A DNA stretch of 64,000 nt from Owenia fusiformis. Lineage: Eukaryota; Annelida; Polychaeta; Sabellida; Oweniidae. This document shows, one piece after another, positions 13,102 to 28,100 of the stretch. How positions within the stretch are numbered: the stretch's first letter is position 1; each line of letters opens with the position of its first letter. The notes below the pieces were generated by a model. That model saw nothing but the letters and a program-made list of their open reading frames with translations, made no database searches and was not told the origin of the DNA. Made by a program: the position numbers and the translations under genes. Where the stretch lies: assembly GCA_903813345.2 (NCBI GenBank), contig CAIIXF020000007.1, positions 23,239,564-23,303,563 of the forward strand, in the 5' to 3' direction.

Positions 13102-16100
13102 GTAAGAATTAATTAGTAGTAGGTAATTTATAAGTAGTATGTATTATCTTATCTGGAGTAACAACATATTTCCACTTGTATATGCGATAACTGATAATTA
13201 TACCACTTCCATACGTTCAATATCGTTAAGGGCCACTTATTTGCAACACTGCTTATTGATTCAACTCGTATTATAATCGATGTTTATTTTTGTTGACAAC
13301 TAAATTAATTAATTGTACGTCGATGGGGAATCCAATTGAACAAGTGTGTCTAGTGAGTTCCCAATGCTCCCATTCCAATGCATTGTGCATACTCGATACC
13401 TGCAGATGAATACTGCATTCAAGAATCTAACGAATCTAGGGATCAATTGAGAAATGGCACAATCCCAATTTTAAAGAAATCGGAATTCATTTACAGAAGT
13501 ATAGACTCCTTATTTCATAGGAATTCGTTATAGCTTGAATGTATTGACAATACAAAATCGAAATTTCATAGGAGTTTGAATCCATCCCCGAATTCATAAT
13601 AGTTTGAATGCATTTATCAGTAGAAAATCGAAGTTCATTGAAATCTGAATGCATTTCAGACCTGTTTTAATTTGACATGATTTTGCAGCCTGCTAAAATT
13701 TTGAGCGAAACCAAACACCCACTGCATTAAAGAAAAAAAGAATATAACAATTTATGTTATTCAAATATAGCTCGTAGATCTCACCACCGTTTACTGTCTG
13801 TTTTGTGTTAACAATAAACACAAACTTATAATTCTGTGTTGAAAAGATTTACTATGCTTGTTGAACAATGTCCATACAGATTGCCCCATTTGATTTCTAT
13901 TTGTACAAAGCTTATTCCCTCTTTTGCTTCTTAAACTCTTATGAATGTATATCGATGGGACCAAAACAAATATTCTGGCTTTCGCTGATCTGCCTTTTCA
14001 TTCTCCATGTATACATTTCACTTTACCTTGCCTATGTATGTGAGGAAATTAGTTAAAGTAGAATTTCACTGAGTTTGCAATTAGAATGCTGCATCTCGTA
14101 GGATTGCCACTACCAGCAACTACTGTATTTTTGATACCAAGGTTCTAGCAAACTTCAGTAAGCTATCTGGCAAATTAATAGTACAATCGATTTAGATTGT
14201 ATTGTAATTAACAAGGCTACAATGCTGTTAATTCTGTTAAAAGTGTCAATTAACATTGAAATGTTTCTAAACATACAGTTATTAAATTCAAAATGGCTTT
14301 GTAGTAACTGCAGTTGTACGATTGTTTATATGTACAAGTCCTGAATCTACCAGAATCAACACTTTTAATCTAAATTTAGAACAGTATACAGTACTAGAAA
14401 AAAAACTCGATACAGAGTTCTGCAGTTCTTTCTTGAAGGATGTTAACCTCAACGTTAACGTATGGCATCGAACACGATTAAGTTTAACCCATGCCCAATA
14501 TGTGCTTGTTCATAACTAATGAGTATCATAGTTGAGAATGCAGTGATATAGCCATTGTCGGCATTTGGCGTCGGCGTTCTACGTCCGCAACTAATTCTTA
14601 CAATTTTGTAGGCATTTGCATAAACGATATGCAACCAGATCGCAACATTTTGTTTTGTTTTGCTAAAATGCTTTGTCTATCAGTGATACATTCGATAATC
14701 CTCTAGGGGTACAATGAAAAAATGAAATTGGAATGCGAAATGCAAAGGATGATGATCCTCAAATACTTGGCATCACGTATTAATGTTCAGCCAGTAAAGC
14801 GGCATGTGTTATATTATACCAAGTTTAATGGTTCAATCCGCGTTCAAGAACTTTGTATGTCCACCCTGGCTAATACAAGAATCAATGTCAAGTCCGTGAA
14901 TCTACTTGTGTTATACCAAGTACAATGGTTAAAACCTTAGCGTTGCGTTCGCGAACTTTGTGTGTCCTCCCTGGCTAATACAAAAATCAATGTCAAGTCC
15001 GTGAATCTACTTGTATTAATACAATGGTTAAAACTTAAGCATTGCGTTCATGGACTTTGTATGTCCTTCCAGGCTAATACAAGAATCAATGTCAATTCCG
15101 TGAATCTACTTGTGTTATACCAAGTACAATGGTTAAAACGTTAGCATTACGTTCATGGATTTTGTATTTCCTCCCTGGTTAATATAAGAATCAATGTCAA
15201 GTCCGTGAATCTACTTGTGTTATACCTAGTACAATGGTTAAAACCTTAGCGTTGCGTTCACGAACTTTGTGTGTCGTCCCAGGCTAATATAAGAATCAAT
15301 GTCAATTCCGTGAATCTACTCGTGTTATACCAAGTATAATGGTTCAAACCGCGTTCAAGAACTTTGTATGTCCTCCCTGGCTAATACAAGAATCATTGTC
15401 AAGTACGTGAATCTACTTGTACCAAGTACAATGGTTAAAACCTTAGCGTTGCGTTCGCGAACTTTGTGTGTCCTCCCTGGCTAATACGAGAATCAATGTC
15501 AAGTCCGTGAATCTACTTGTATTAATACAATGGTTAAAACTTTAGCATTGCGTTCATGGACTTTGTATGTCATTCCAGGCAAATATAAGAATCAATGTCA
15601 ATTCCGTGAATCTACTTGTGTTATGCTAAGTACACTAGTTAAAACCTTAGCGTTGCGTTCACGAACTTTGTATGTCCTTCCTGGCTAATACAAGAATCAT
15701 TGTCAAGTCCGTGAATCTACTTGTGTTATACGTAGTACAATGGTTAAAACCTTAGCGTTGCGTTCACGAACTTTTGTATGTCCTTCCTGGCTAATACAAG
15801 AATTATTGTCAAGTCCGTGAATCTACTTGTGTTATACCAAGTACAATGGTTAAAACCTTAGCGTTGCGTTCACGGACTTTGTATGTCCTCCCAGGCTAAT
15901 ATAAGAATCATTGTCAAGTCCATGAATCTACTTGTGTTATACCAAGTACAATGGTTAAAACATTACATTGCGTTCATGGACTTTGTATTTCCTCCCTGGC
16001 TAATACAAGAATCATTGTCAAGTCCATGAATCTACTTGTGTTATACCAAGTACAATGGTTAAAACATTAACATTGCGTTCATGGACTTTGTATTTCCTCC

Positions 16101-19100
16101 CTGGCTAATACAAGAATCAATGTCAAGTCCGTGAATCTACTTGTGTTTATTATACCTATAACAATGTGTACAATTTAGTATTGCGTTCAGGAACTGTGTA
16201 TATCCTCCCTAGCTTTATACAGTATTAATGTCAAGTCACTGAATCTATATGTGTTATGTTATTTCAAATACGATGTTATAAACTATTAACTTTATAGTAG
16301 CGGTTGATCTTGATCTTTGTATGTCATCGTTAGCTATAATACAAGTGTTAATGTCAAGTCCGTGGATCTATAGGCTTACGTATTATTATAATATGCCAAA
16401 TGTAAAACTATAAACTTTGAACTTTATTGTAGCCTTCTTGTTCTTTGTATTACCTCCTTAGCTACAAATGGTTAGTCTTGACCTATTTTTACTATTTGAC
16501 CTTCATAACCCTTGCAAAGAGGTTTTTGTAATATGTGAAAAAAATTAAGCACGTAACTCAGTGCATTGTGGATTATTTAATCAACTCATGTCTTGTTTGC
16601 TGCATTACTCATTCAAAGGTCTGGAAACAAGACAAACGTTGTTAAATCATAATACAATTCATTGTGTCCGAGGCTTAAATCCTTCAAACAATCGTGTCTA
16701 GTAAAAAAGCGTGGTCAATGAACTTTTTATATCGCCGCTAATAGTATTGTTAATGTTCAGTGCGAGAATCAAAGCAACATCACAGTAAAACATCTGAAGA
16801 TCAAAGTAATGAAACCAACAACCATCCAGTTGATGTGTTGCTTATTTATAGTGCCCTTGTGGAGGCAATCAGTTTTATTTTACCCCAAATCAAAGTATCG
16901 CTAGCGAAGTGTCTTTAATAAGCCTCGCAAAGATCTAAGACGTCGTCGAACTTTTCTTTGCTGTAAATTGCGCATTTAACTAGAGATGAACATTGTATAC
17001 ATTGCTTGTTAATAAGTTTAATATTTTGTCCCGTAATTAAGGTGAATGTATCACTGTGAATATCGAAGTTTTGATTAATGAACCTGGAAAGAGGATTAGG
17101 CGCTTTCACTTTTTCTCGTCAAATTATGAAATTTCTTACCGAGATGAATGGCTAAATGTATCATATCTGAGTTAAGAAAAACAAATGATGAACATCATAT
17201 TTCACCACTCCGATGCATCATACGGTTTACTGCTTAAAGGTAATGAAAGTGGCATGGAATGATGGAAAAAGTCAGTTTATGTGCCCTATGTTTACTCATT
17301 GCGAACTATGAATATGGTTCAGGTTATACACAACTTTTCGACGCTCATTGCACCAGAAGTTCTTAAGGTTAAGTTGCGAATGCACCATATTATTCATAAG
17401 GGAGCAGTGCATTTAAATTTACGTTTCGAGATAACTGCACCAATGTTGCTGAGTGACAAGACGAATGCTATAATATTTTATTTGCCGGTTAATGCACCAA
17501 TGGGCAAAGTGATCTTCTTGCTACATGTATATTCTACAACGATACTCGAAAGTAATATTAGCTTATGATATATTTTGCGGCAAATTGATCAACCTATCAA
17601 AGTGATTATTTGCGCATATTGTATTTAACTGCAAATGCAGCAATAGACTAAACTGAAATTCTATCAATATACTAGCAGCCAATGCACCAATCAAAGTGAT
17701 CATTCCCCATTATTCCATTTGACGTTCAATGTACAGATAAATAAATTTAAATTCTGTCAATATTCTAGCAGTCAATGGACCAATCAAAGTGATCATTCGC
17801 CATTATTCCATTTGACGTCCAATGTAGCGATAGACTAAACTGAAATTCTTTCAATATACTAGCAGTCAATGGACCAATCAAAGTGATCATTCGCCATTAT
17901 TATTTGACGTTCAATGTACCGATTAAACTGAAATTCTTTCAATATACTAGCAGCCAATGCACCAATCAAAGTGATCATTCGCCATTATTCCATTTGACGT
18001 TCAATGTACCGATAGACCAAACTGAAATTCTTTCAATATACTAGCAGCCAACGCACCAATCAAAGTGATCATTTCCCATTATTCCATTTGACGTTCAATG
18101 AACCGATAGACTAAACTGAAATTCTTTCAATATACTAGCAGCCAATGCACCAATCAAAGTGATCATTCCCCATTATTCCATTTGACGTTCAATGTACCGA
18201 TTAAACTGAAATTCTTTCAATATATACTAGCAGTCAATGGACCAATCAAAGTGATCATTCGCCATTATTCCATTTGACGTTCAATGTACCGATTAAACTG
18301 AAATTCTTTCAATATATACTAGCAGCCAATGCACCAATCAAATTGATCATTCGCAATTATTCCATTTGATATTCAATGCATCAATAGACTAAACTGAAAA
18401 CCTTTCAAAGTTCTAGCAGTCAATACACCAATATATCAAAGTGATCATTCCCCAATATTCTATTTTGCGGTCAATGCACCACTACTGATACTCAAATTAC
18501 CAAAGGTCATTTCATCAGTACTTCAACGAGGTGATAGATCATTGTTAACTGTTGACAGGTATCGCTTGTTCGGCCATGCATGCCTCAGTTAACCCCACTG
18601 AACTGTAATGGAAGCCATTATGCAGTATATTAAAGCATTTCCATATATCTCTATCCTGCTAATGTAGGATAGACAGTATGACGAGTAATAAATGCTTCCT
18701 AGAATACCTTATAAATATTATTTGATGTCTACGTAATGATAATTTATTGCCGAGCAAATAAATTAGGTACGCTTGAGTTGATATCAAAATAGTTGTGAGG
18801 TCAGATTAGCTATTCCTTTTGTGCGGAAATTATAATTCGAAAAGGGCTCCTTTAACGGAAAGGGTCATTATTGAAGAAAGTAGTTTACGTTTACAATTCA
18901 CATTTCCTATCTACCCAACTCATAAACAATAAAACTAATTCGGTAAGTAAAGATGTAAGAAATGAAGTTGTGATTTGTTGCTGAAGATGTATTAAAGATA
19001 AGTTTGCAAGTCTAGAATGATAAATAGGTTGAGAATTTTTGCATCAGCTTGTATAGCAAAGCGTTGTATTTTGACATCGCAAGGTAATAAATAACCCACT

Positions 19101-22100
19101 GCTTTGGGCTGCTTTTAGAAGTATCATATGGACTTGTACGATAGCACGATTTACAATACAGTATTTGACATCTTGTCGTTCCAAGTACCTGTTTTCTGTA
19201 AATACAAATACGATTGCAACATATTTGCTTTGTAGTTCACCTATTTTTCAAGGCAGACAATCGAGCCAAAGTTGTTAAGATAGTTCCGCTCATTCATAAA
19301 ATGGAGAAATGGCATTTCAGTTAATTTTAGCAAAATACATCGATCCTGAACTTTTTGATTGCAACACTACGTTGCAATATCATTCTGATTTACCAGAATC
19401 TTAATGTGAATCTCACAGTGTTCACATATTCAAATATGAAAAAACTCTTTTAATAAGTTATTTGCAATTGTAATCACAGAAATTCATATAGCAAAGTCAA
19501 GATTTTGTTTAATAGCCTTGCTTAAGGTTTTCATGACCCCAACTCTTGATATAGATAAGCTAGGGGTGCAAGATACTTGATACAAAGCTATAGCTACAGG
19601 TTTTCATCAAGAGTAATTCGTGTTCTAATTGCATCATTAATGTTACTATTAAAACCATAAATCACATTACCGAGAACAACCTTTTTACTAATTCTTGACA
19701 AGCCATTGGTAAATAGGTTTGGTTTCTGCCCCATGGTTATTACAACTAAAATATGACCTTAACTCGGCCATTTTGAATAAATCAATAGTTTCGGGGTCAT
19801 TATATAGATTTGCTTTTTGCAATCAGTTGTATACAATTGATTTACCAGTTGAAATTGACATAAATACCATACATTATCTCAGAGAAACAAAGAAATGACA
19901 CATTGCATGCGTATCGAGACGACAGCCCTTTTTCAGGATAAGATTCCGAACGATAGTCATGTTTTATGAGAACTGCAATGTTGAATAGCTCGTATAATTA
20001 AATATATCCGGGTAGACGGGATTAACTTCAAAAACCTAGTTTAAATCTTTACAAATTGAGGCTTGTGTTTCGTAAAGTAAATACTCTTACTTATACAATA
20101 GATTGTTTCTGCTATACAGTTTCATACAATTGAATTAAGTATAATAGATTCAGCCGATCCCATCATCATTGAAATTGGATTGAAAAGCGTAATTATAAAT
20201 CATAGTCTCATGAACAGTGAAGTTCATGGACTGTTGAAAGAACATTAATCTACGTTTATCTAATACATAGCTTAATAGACAGAAAATCAAATCCAGATAG
20301 ATGATAGACCCAAAAGTACATTATATCTATTGATATCGTAACTTTATGTGAACTTCTCTAATCTACTTACCACTTACCGGTATGTTTAATTGGGGGAATA
20401 GTGATTTTAGTAATTAATAGTAATTACAAGGCAATTTATAAATACTAATGTCGGGAATAAAGTAGTCAATAATTTTTTATTATTTGAGATCTTCCCTGTT
20501 TTAAGTTCTTTTTGCTGTTTTTCTGATTTAAGTAGTTTTTACGTGCTCCCTATAATAAATTCCATTTTCTGTTTCCTATAGAAGAACATCTATTCTGTCA
20601 ACAGTGAATGAAGACCCATTTGTAATGTTGCCTGGGCAAAGTTCTTTTCACTATGATATGTATAAAGTACCATTTTTGAACTCCCTTTAAAGCACTTTTT
20701 GTTGTGTTTCCTGTAAATAGTACCATTTTCACGTTCATTGTAAAACAATATCTTTCGCTATGCTTCCTATAAAAAGTGCTACCTTCCGACATGATGTGCA
20801 ATGTCCTGTCATTTTAGTTCCATGTCATATGATCATTTAGATCATACACCACAATTAAAGGCAGAATTAGATCCAGCGAGCATCCTTTAAATATCAGCTC
20901 AAACTATTTATTCTTAGACAGAAATGCATAATATATAGACTATTCAGAAATATTTCTACACATATATAGATTATAGACATTTTTACTTAAATAACTTTTC
21001 AAGATGTCGTTGATCTTGTCGTTTGGGATATATTTGAGATGGTAAGGGATATACTGTTTATTCTCGACATTCACAAACATTTGTTTTGACCATTCATATA
21101 TTCTTTTTACACGACATTCACTCAAATGTAAACTTTTCGTCCCTTTTGATTGAATACTCTCACTGGGTTTGAATAAACTAGAATCTGAAAATTTAACGAG
21201 CATCCTAAGTTCTATAAAATAAGCTGATCCTGTTGAACACAGTCATATTGTGGGTGGATATCATGAGGCTAATCGCCACCCTTTAAGATTAGTACTTGTA
21301 TTGATCTCGTCTCTTGAGGGACTGTAAGTTACATGATTGAAACCATCATGCTCATTGCCTTTTCAACCTTTTCCAGTTAGCAATGATGTTCACAGTAGAC
21401 ATTTGGCCCGAACGCGTCCTTCAGATTGTTATGAACAATACTCGGATCAAAGCTCCCTGCAAACTCATCAATCTTTAGAGCAACTCGAAACTGAACTGGG
21501 ACTTTGTCGAGCTTCAGAGGATTCTTTTTATTGGATTTTGTTTCATCTTTGACTTTTATTTGTTCTGATAAATCATGATTCCGTTTTCTTTGTCTAAATT
21601 TTGATTTGTTCTACTATATCATTTGTATCCTCAATGGTGTTATTAAAGTGTTTGAAACAATAATGTGAAGATGTAGTAGCCAATAACTTATCCGTGTGCA
21701 CCAATACCTACAGTAATAAGGTATATTATAATTATTTTGATGTCTAACCATATAAAACAATTCTGCTTCAATATCGGCCCCCAGAGATACCTTCAACACC
21801 TACATATTCGCTGATATATTGGGTTTACTTAATCTTTCTCAGTTAATTAACTTGGGATTCCATTGTTGCCTCGTGGCTTTCATCAAAATATCATTGCTTT
21901 CACAGTATAACAAAACTAATCGAGTTAACTGGCTAGTTTAGGAATACAAATGCCTTTATTTAGTCTAGCTACAAGCCTTTGTGAGTCCCTTCCCCATCAC
22001 ACGCATTTGCCACTGTTTTTGACGTAAATAAGGGGGGTCTTGACGCAAGATTAGAATCCATTGTAAAAAAGCGTTTGAATTTAACAACACTTGAGCATTT

Positions 22101-25100
22101 CAAGCAACATCTGACAATTCCACTTACACCTACCTTTTGAACAGTTTTACTTTGCTTATTTAAAAGAGTACTTCGTGTATATATAATGTTTAAAGTTCGA
22201 ACCATCGGGGTGAACGATTATTTTTATTAATCCAAACTTGCAAAAATTCTAAGTAAGCAACCAGAGATGAGGTGGGATGCGTCTCATTAAGATAAATTGG
22301 GTTAAACATCATTTACAAGGGCTTGAAAAAGCTTCGATATTTAAAGAAAATTGTTAATATTGTTTATGGTGCACATTACAGGCATTTGTGCCATATTTCG
22401 CTAAGTTAACTTATGTTCTGCTGACGAGAAAATTCGTAAATAATAGTTTGTTTAAAATGTTACTCAATGTGTGCAAATCCAGTGAAAAAACATTTTGTAA
22501 GTTAGAACAAAGAGAATCAGCCAAATTACACAAATTGGAAAGCAATCCTTTACTAACTTTTTTATGGCAATCTATTTGAATTCTGACTAGACCAAGCAAG
22601 AATCTGCGTAATTATGTCAATCTCCGAAGACTCCTTTTAGTTCCGCAGATAAGTTTAATCAAAATTACCAAAGTAATAGTACGATTATTTAGATAACAGG
22701 CTTTGCGTTATTGTAAACTTAACTCACTCCTGAAATGAGTAAACTGTATTCAGTTAACCTTTCGCTCATAAATTTGTGATTCTAATTGAGAATTGTTTAA
22801 TTGATCGTTTTTCCAATCGTTTCAGTATCACAGACCGAGTAGTTATCATTGTATCCTAGAAATCGAATCCAATATTTCCTAACCTTCATACATATTGTAA
22901 ACCGTTCCATAACATAAGTAGTTCCGTTTTGGTAACAATGTGGTGACAAGGTCTAGGTTTCTGTATTATCCTATTGGAAAGCAATACACAACCACCCCCC
23001 CACCACCCCCCGACTCCTATTATCCATTTCACACCGATCACGGCCATATGTACCTCGTTCTTTATGTTGAATGTGTATTAGTGTATGTTTGCTAGTCGGA
23101 AGGGTACACATGTTCTCTATGCAAGAATAGACCACGGAGTTTCAAAATATGATATTGAAACAAAACTATAAGCAAGAAATTTTTGGAACACACGTGGGAT
23201 GTAGAATCTCGTTGTCAAATCAACGTCGGTGTTTCTCAAGTGTTACCTTGTGTGCTTGAGATCATTCATATGTTATAGTAACACAGACTGTATTTCTGTG
23301 CACTATGGTATGTTATGTTGGTTTACTCCTCTGACTAAATTTAGATTTTCAAATGATCAGATTTCTCATTTCAAAGATGTCAGAATCTCTCTAGGAAGAA
23401 GTATTTTTATGTCTCAATCTTCATCAATTTTAGCAAGATTACCACGATAAACAGTATTCCAAATGTGCAGCTGAACTGCTACATGATACCATCCATACCA
23501 AAATAACTTATTGCAATGGTGCAAATCAAATATTTGTAGTAATAAATTGCCATCAGATTGATTAAATTATGATCTGCGATGGCAGTTTCGATCTTTTATG
23601 GTATGATAGTAAGTAATGATGGTTCTATTCCAAACTGTTTTGGAACTGCTATGTCTTAAAACTATCGAACCATTGCAGTTCATTCTTAGTGGAGTCAGTT
23701 ATGGAAATAAAATCCTTGAACTGAACTTACTATACATATACAGCACCATTTTTTGACATAGGTATATCAGCTACATATATTTTTGATATCTAACGAAGTG
23801 GTTTTGAAAAGTAGCCCTAGTTTCAAAATAGCTGGCCTTGAAATTTTTTTACATTTTGAAACTAGGGCCACTTTAAACACAACTTCGTTTGATATCAAAA
23901 ATATATGTATCGGTGATACTTATGTCAAAAATAGTACTGTATATATAGTATGTAACTAACTCCACTAACTCTTATCGTAACAATTCAGTTCTTTTATGCG
24001 TAAAGCTATGGGTTACCCAAAAGAAAATGTTGTTCAAAATGCAAATGCCGTACGTGACAAACTACTTCGTAAGTGCCATATAATGCCTTAGCTAATCTTA
24101 GTAACGTACGATGATCGTCAACGAAGATAGGTATCGGTACGTGAAGAATACAAATAAGGTTCCTGACTAAAGAATATACGTTAAGAGGCAAATGTGTGAA
24201 TGCTATATATCCTTTGAGGTAGAGAATGATAAATTGTTTTGGCTTGTAAATGATCGTGGCTTATGCATATATTATTTCAAGTATCCCCTCCGTTACAAGG
24301 TATAATGTAGCTGTATTTCTGAATAAGTGATTAACTATTAACAATGAACAGTGATTAACACATCAATCGTCGTCAAGTACCTTATTTATATTGCATTGTG
24401 ATACGACGCATCTTCAACTAATATCAATGAGGATGGGAAATTGGCTTTTGATCGAGATAGTGATACCAACCAGATATTGATTTTGCTCATTAACAATGAC
24501 AAGATAACAAATATTTAAGAGTATATTTTGATTTGTTCTTTGTTACAATCTGATGGTGAAGATACCAATGTTTTAATCCTAGTAATGTATTAACTTGCAT
24601 AAAGTACAAGAAATACATCAAGGGTAACACGAGAGAAAAACACAGAACACACGAAACCTCTTTAATTCATGTTGCCCAAAGCAAAAGTATACAAGGTAAT
24701 AATCCCGATCAAGTTGTTCATGTTAAGCAAAAGCCCTTACATTTCGATCATAACAGGCATTTGACCAAGAAAACTTAAATTGTTTATCCCTCTTTTATTT
24801 TGTTTTCATGGAAACTTGAATAATTGGGGATTTTCATTTTTCTTATATCGGAAAAACTACATAAAATATATTTCTGTGAAAATGATGAAATTAACTTGAT
24901 TAAGAACATATTAAGGGGATATTTGTTTGTTTTACCTCAGCCTTATATTTTTCATTTTCTGACAGCTACATGTATGTAGCCTACTCGTATAGCACCAAGG
25001 TAACGAATACATATGTTATTACATTTCAAGATGGACTGCCCTGATTCATCTGTTATCATCTTGTAAATGTTAATACATGTTGATTTGAAGTAACAGAACA

Positions 25101-28100
25101 TATCTTTGATAAAATAACTCATTAATGCTTCTGAAATAGTTAAATTCATTTACATATCATGTTTTTTTTATTACCGATGAATATATATCCCTGTATTGAT
25201 TTCATTAGTAGAATCAATAAATTATATATTCAATTGATAGACATTTAAAAACCCTTTGGGTAAAATCAAAACTAAAACAGATAGCTCTGATTCAGATTCA
25301 GATTTCAGTTTTGTTTAGATTTCTCAGAGCTGTAGATAAGTTGTAAATGATCCTATAAACATTTGATGCCTGGGTTTTCATGATAACAAAAGTTGCGATC
25401 ATATCAACACTGGCGTGTTAAAAATTGAGTTGATTGAAACGAGTAGTGTTGATATAAGTGTTCGAATCATCGATATGTCATCATCTAAGTCCTGTGTGAA
25501 TACGCTTGCAATCCCTACAAATTAAGGCAAATACTCAATACAAACAAACGCGGAAGTAAATAATCACTTTGGGTCAATAGATTTTACTTAGATCACTGGT
25601 ATTACGGTAATTCCAACGCCTCGCTTTATGCTCTCTATGGCTATAGACTTCCTCCCTATGGATAAGCCGATTGCCATCATCATCACTGTTCATTTCACTC
25701 TACGCTTCATATTGACATGCTGAATATTTCCCTTGTACCACGTTTTTCATTCAGTGAAATTAACATTCGGGTATTTAACATGTTAACCAGCAGAGCATTG
25801 CAAAGATAGTTGTCTGAGGTGATGATTAAGTAATGAAAGGTATTCCACGCTAGAAAAAACAATGAAAATTACTCTTGGGAAGACAAGCCCCAACAACCAT
25901 GCACAACTTCTTTGTCGATCCATTATCGTATAACATGTGTCACAGGTTAAGCCTCGAGGGATCGAAAATGTCAACTCGAAATGTTAAATATATCGACGAG
26001 GGTTCAAATTATAACGTCCCCAAAAATGGTAAACAAAGACTTTTTCAGAAATAGAATTAGGATTAGGGAAACATTGCTTGCAGAATGCATGGCTTCCAAT
26101 ATTTTTCACTCTAGTCTTTGCTTTTGCTCTTATACTATCCAGGACATACATTAAGAAATTATTAAACTCATTATGTGAGTGGCTTGTCTCAATATATCAT
26201 TGATAATGTATGAAGTTTAAACATTTTATTTTATAGACACAGAAATTCACAGAACAAGGTATTGGACACATAACTATGCATTTATAACTTATTAGTTTGC
26301 AATGATATTTACTGACTGCTATGTTAATGCTGGTTAATCTGTGAAGCTTAGAGCTACGCCAAGCAGGAACATACTAACATTGAGTCACATCTCCTGCTGT
26401 TAGAGATACTTGGCAGGAGTAACTCATGGTTTCTCGGACCTGAAACAAAACTACGATTATTTTAGTTGTCATCTATTTTAGAGCTAACCATAGCAATTGA
26501 ATGATCTTGAAATTATCGACCAACCACGGATTAATCGACAGTAACTTTTGTTCAACAATCTACGTTGCGTTTAAAGATTACATAATTAACCATCTATCTC
26601 TCTTGCTCTCTATAGCGTGACTTCGCCATAAACATTTCAACATGAAACTCTACTACTTCACTTTTTCATCTGATATCAGAGTTAATGCAAAATACAAGAG
26701 AAGAACACGAATAGCTAGAAGCTTGCAAAATGGAACGCAATTGGATACTGTTAAACCTTATAAAAGAATGTATGAACATATTTTACTCTATATTCAAAGC
26801 ATCTATTATCGTTGCTGGAACTCTGTATGTATGTTTAACATCTTCCATCTCCTGGAACTTTAGAGCATTCTATACTGTAATTTTGGAAGTATTTTGACAG
26901 AGATTCTAGATATTTTTCACAGCACCATTTGACTACATCTTGACAAACCTATTTTGAGAATTATCAAGTAATTTGAAACGGCATATTGACACTTTTAATT
27001 TTCCAATGGCTGGGATTTTCTAACTTACATTAATTGATGATGAACTATATCTCTAAAATACGTAAATAACCTATTTTAATACACTTTTCATTGTAATAAA
27101 AATAGGTTCTATATGCAGCGTTGTTGAGAATCTATTAAAACTCAGCATCAATGCAAAGCGTTCATTAAAATAATGGTAGTTTATAGCTAATAAGAAAATA
27201 TTAAAACTATACACTCAAAGTAGAGATTGCCGCCAACGGCATCGTGATAAATGTCTGGCTAAAATGGCATCTGTAACTTCCAACACAGCTAGATCATTTG
27301 TAGTCAAGCTTTGTTCTTACAATGATGGCTAAAATTGGATTTCTAAGTGGATTTATTGAATAAGCTTAAAGACAACAGAGCAATGTGTTAGCTTTATTCA
27401 TCTTGCAACACTCAGTATCCTCTAGAAAACGCTCCACAGCACTACATTGAAACAGATACATTTACGAGTCAATGAGGAAACACGAAAGTAATATTAATTG
27501 AGGTAAAGGACAAATTTTGAAACATCCCTAAATAGTTTGATATTAGGTTGAGCTTTTCAATATGCAAATTTTGCTTTTATTTCAATGCCATTTGGGCCAA
27601 TGTAGCTTACTATTTTCGGTAATCAAATCGAAGTTTTAAAAACATAATAACAACCTTCTAACATTCTAAGTTCACAATATTCAAGGGTAAAAAGTCCATC
27701 AAACTAGTGACAGTTCAATTATTCGCCAATCACCTAGTTATGTAAAATGCAAGACTTACTTTCACAGTTTCTAGCCATCAAAATGCGATCTTCAACCTCT
27801 AGGCCCCCAAAGGGACGCCTATTTTTCATGTGACATTTAAAAATCTGAATTTTCCTAACTTTGACTTAGGCTAACAATATTACAATACAGCTGTCAGCAA
27901 CTTAATCAAGTAACTTAATCACGGTGACTTATGATATCGAAGCCACGGCAATGGACTGCGTCTCGCTTAACTTTTCTGTGCAGCCCAGGGCCAAAATGGA
28001 GGAACAATATTGCTGACGCTATCCACGTATATCCAGAAAATCTAGATATTCTATATGTTCGAATAGTGTCCATTCGATGACGAAGAGATTACCTCAATAG

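Noticed and set aside
14722-15144. Two plus-strand open frames with repeated [17 protein letters not shown] words
   Set aside because: They are translations of satellite 1 units; the frame breaks as unit length varies, so no selection for coding is seen.
17281-17568. Open frame of 95 codons before satellite 2
   Set aside because: It overlaps the degenerate start of the satellite, has no domain, and lies inside the cyclase intron with no exon-like splice sites.
14760-18445. Regular spaced repeats resembling a CRISPR array
   Set aside because: The whole unit is repeated with no unique spacers, units are about 100 bp, and the surroundings are clearly eukaryotic.
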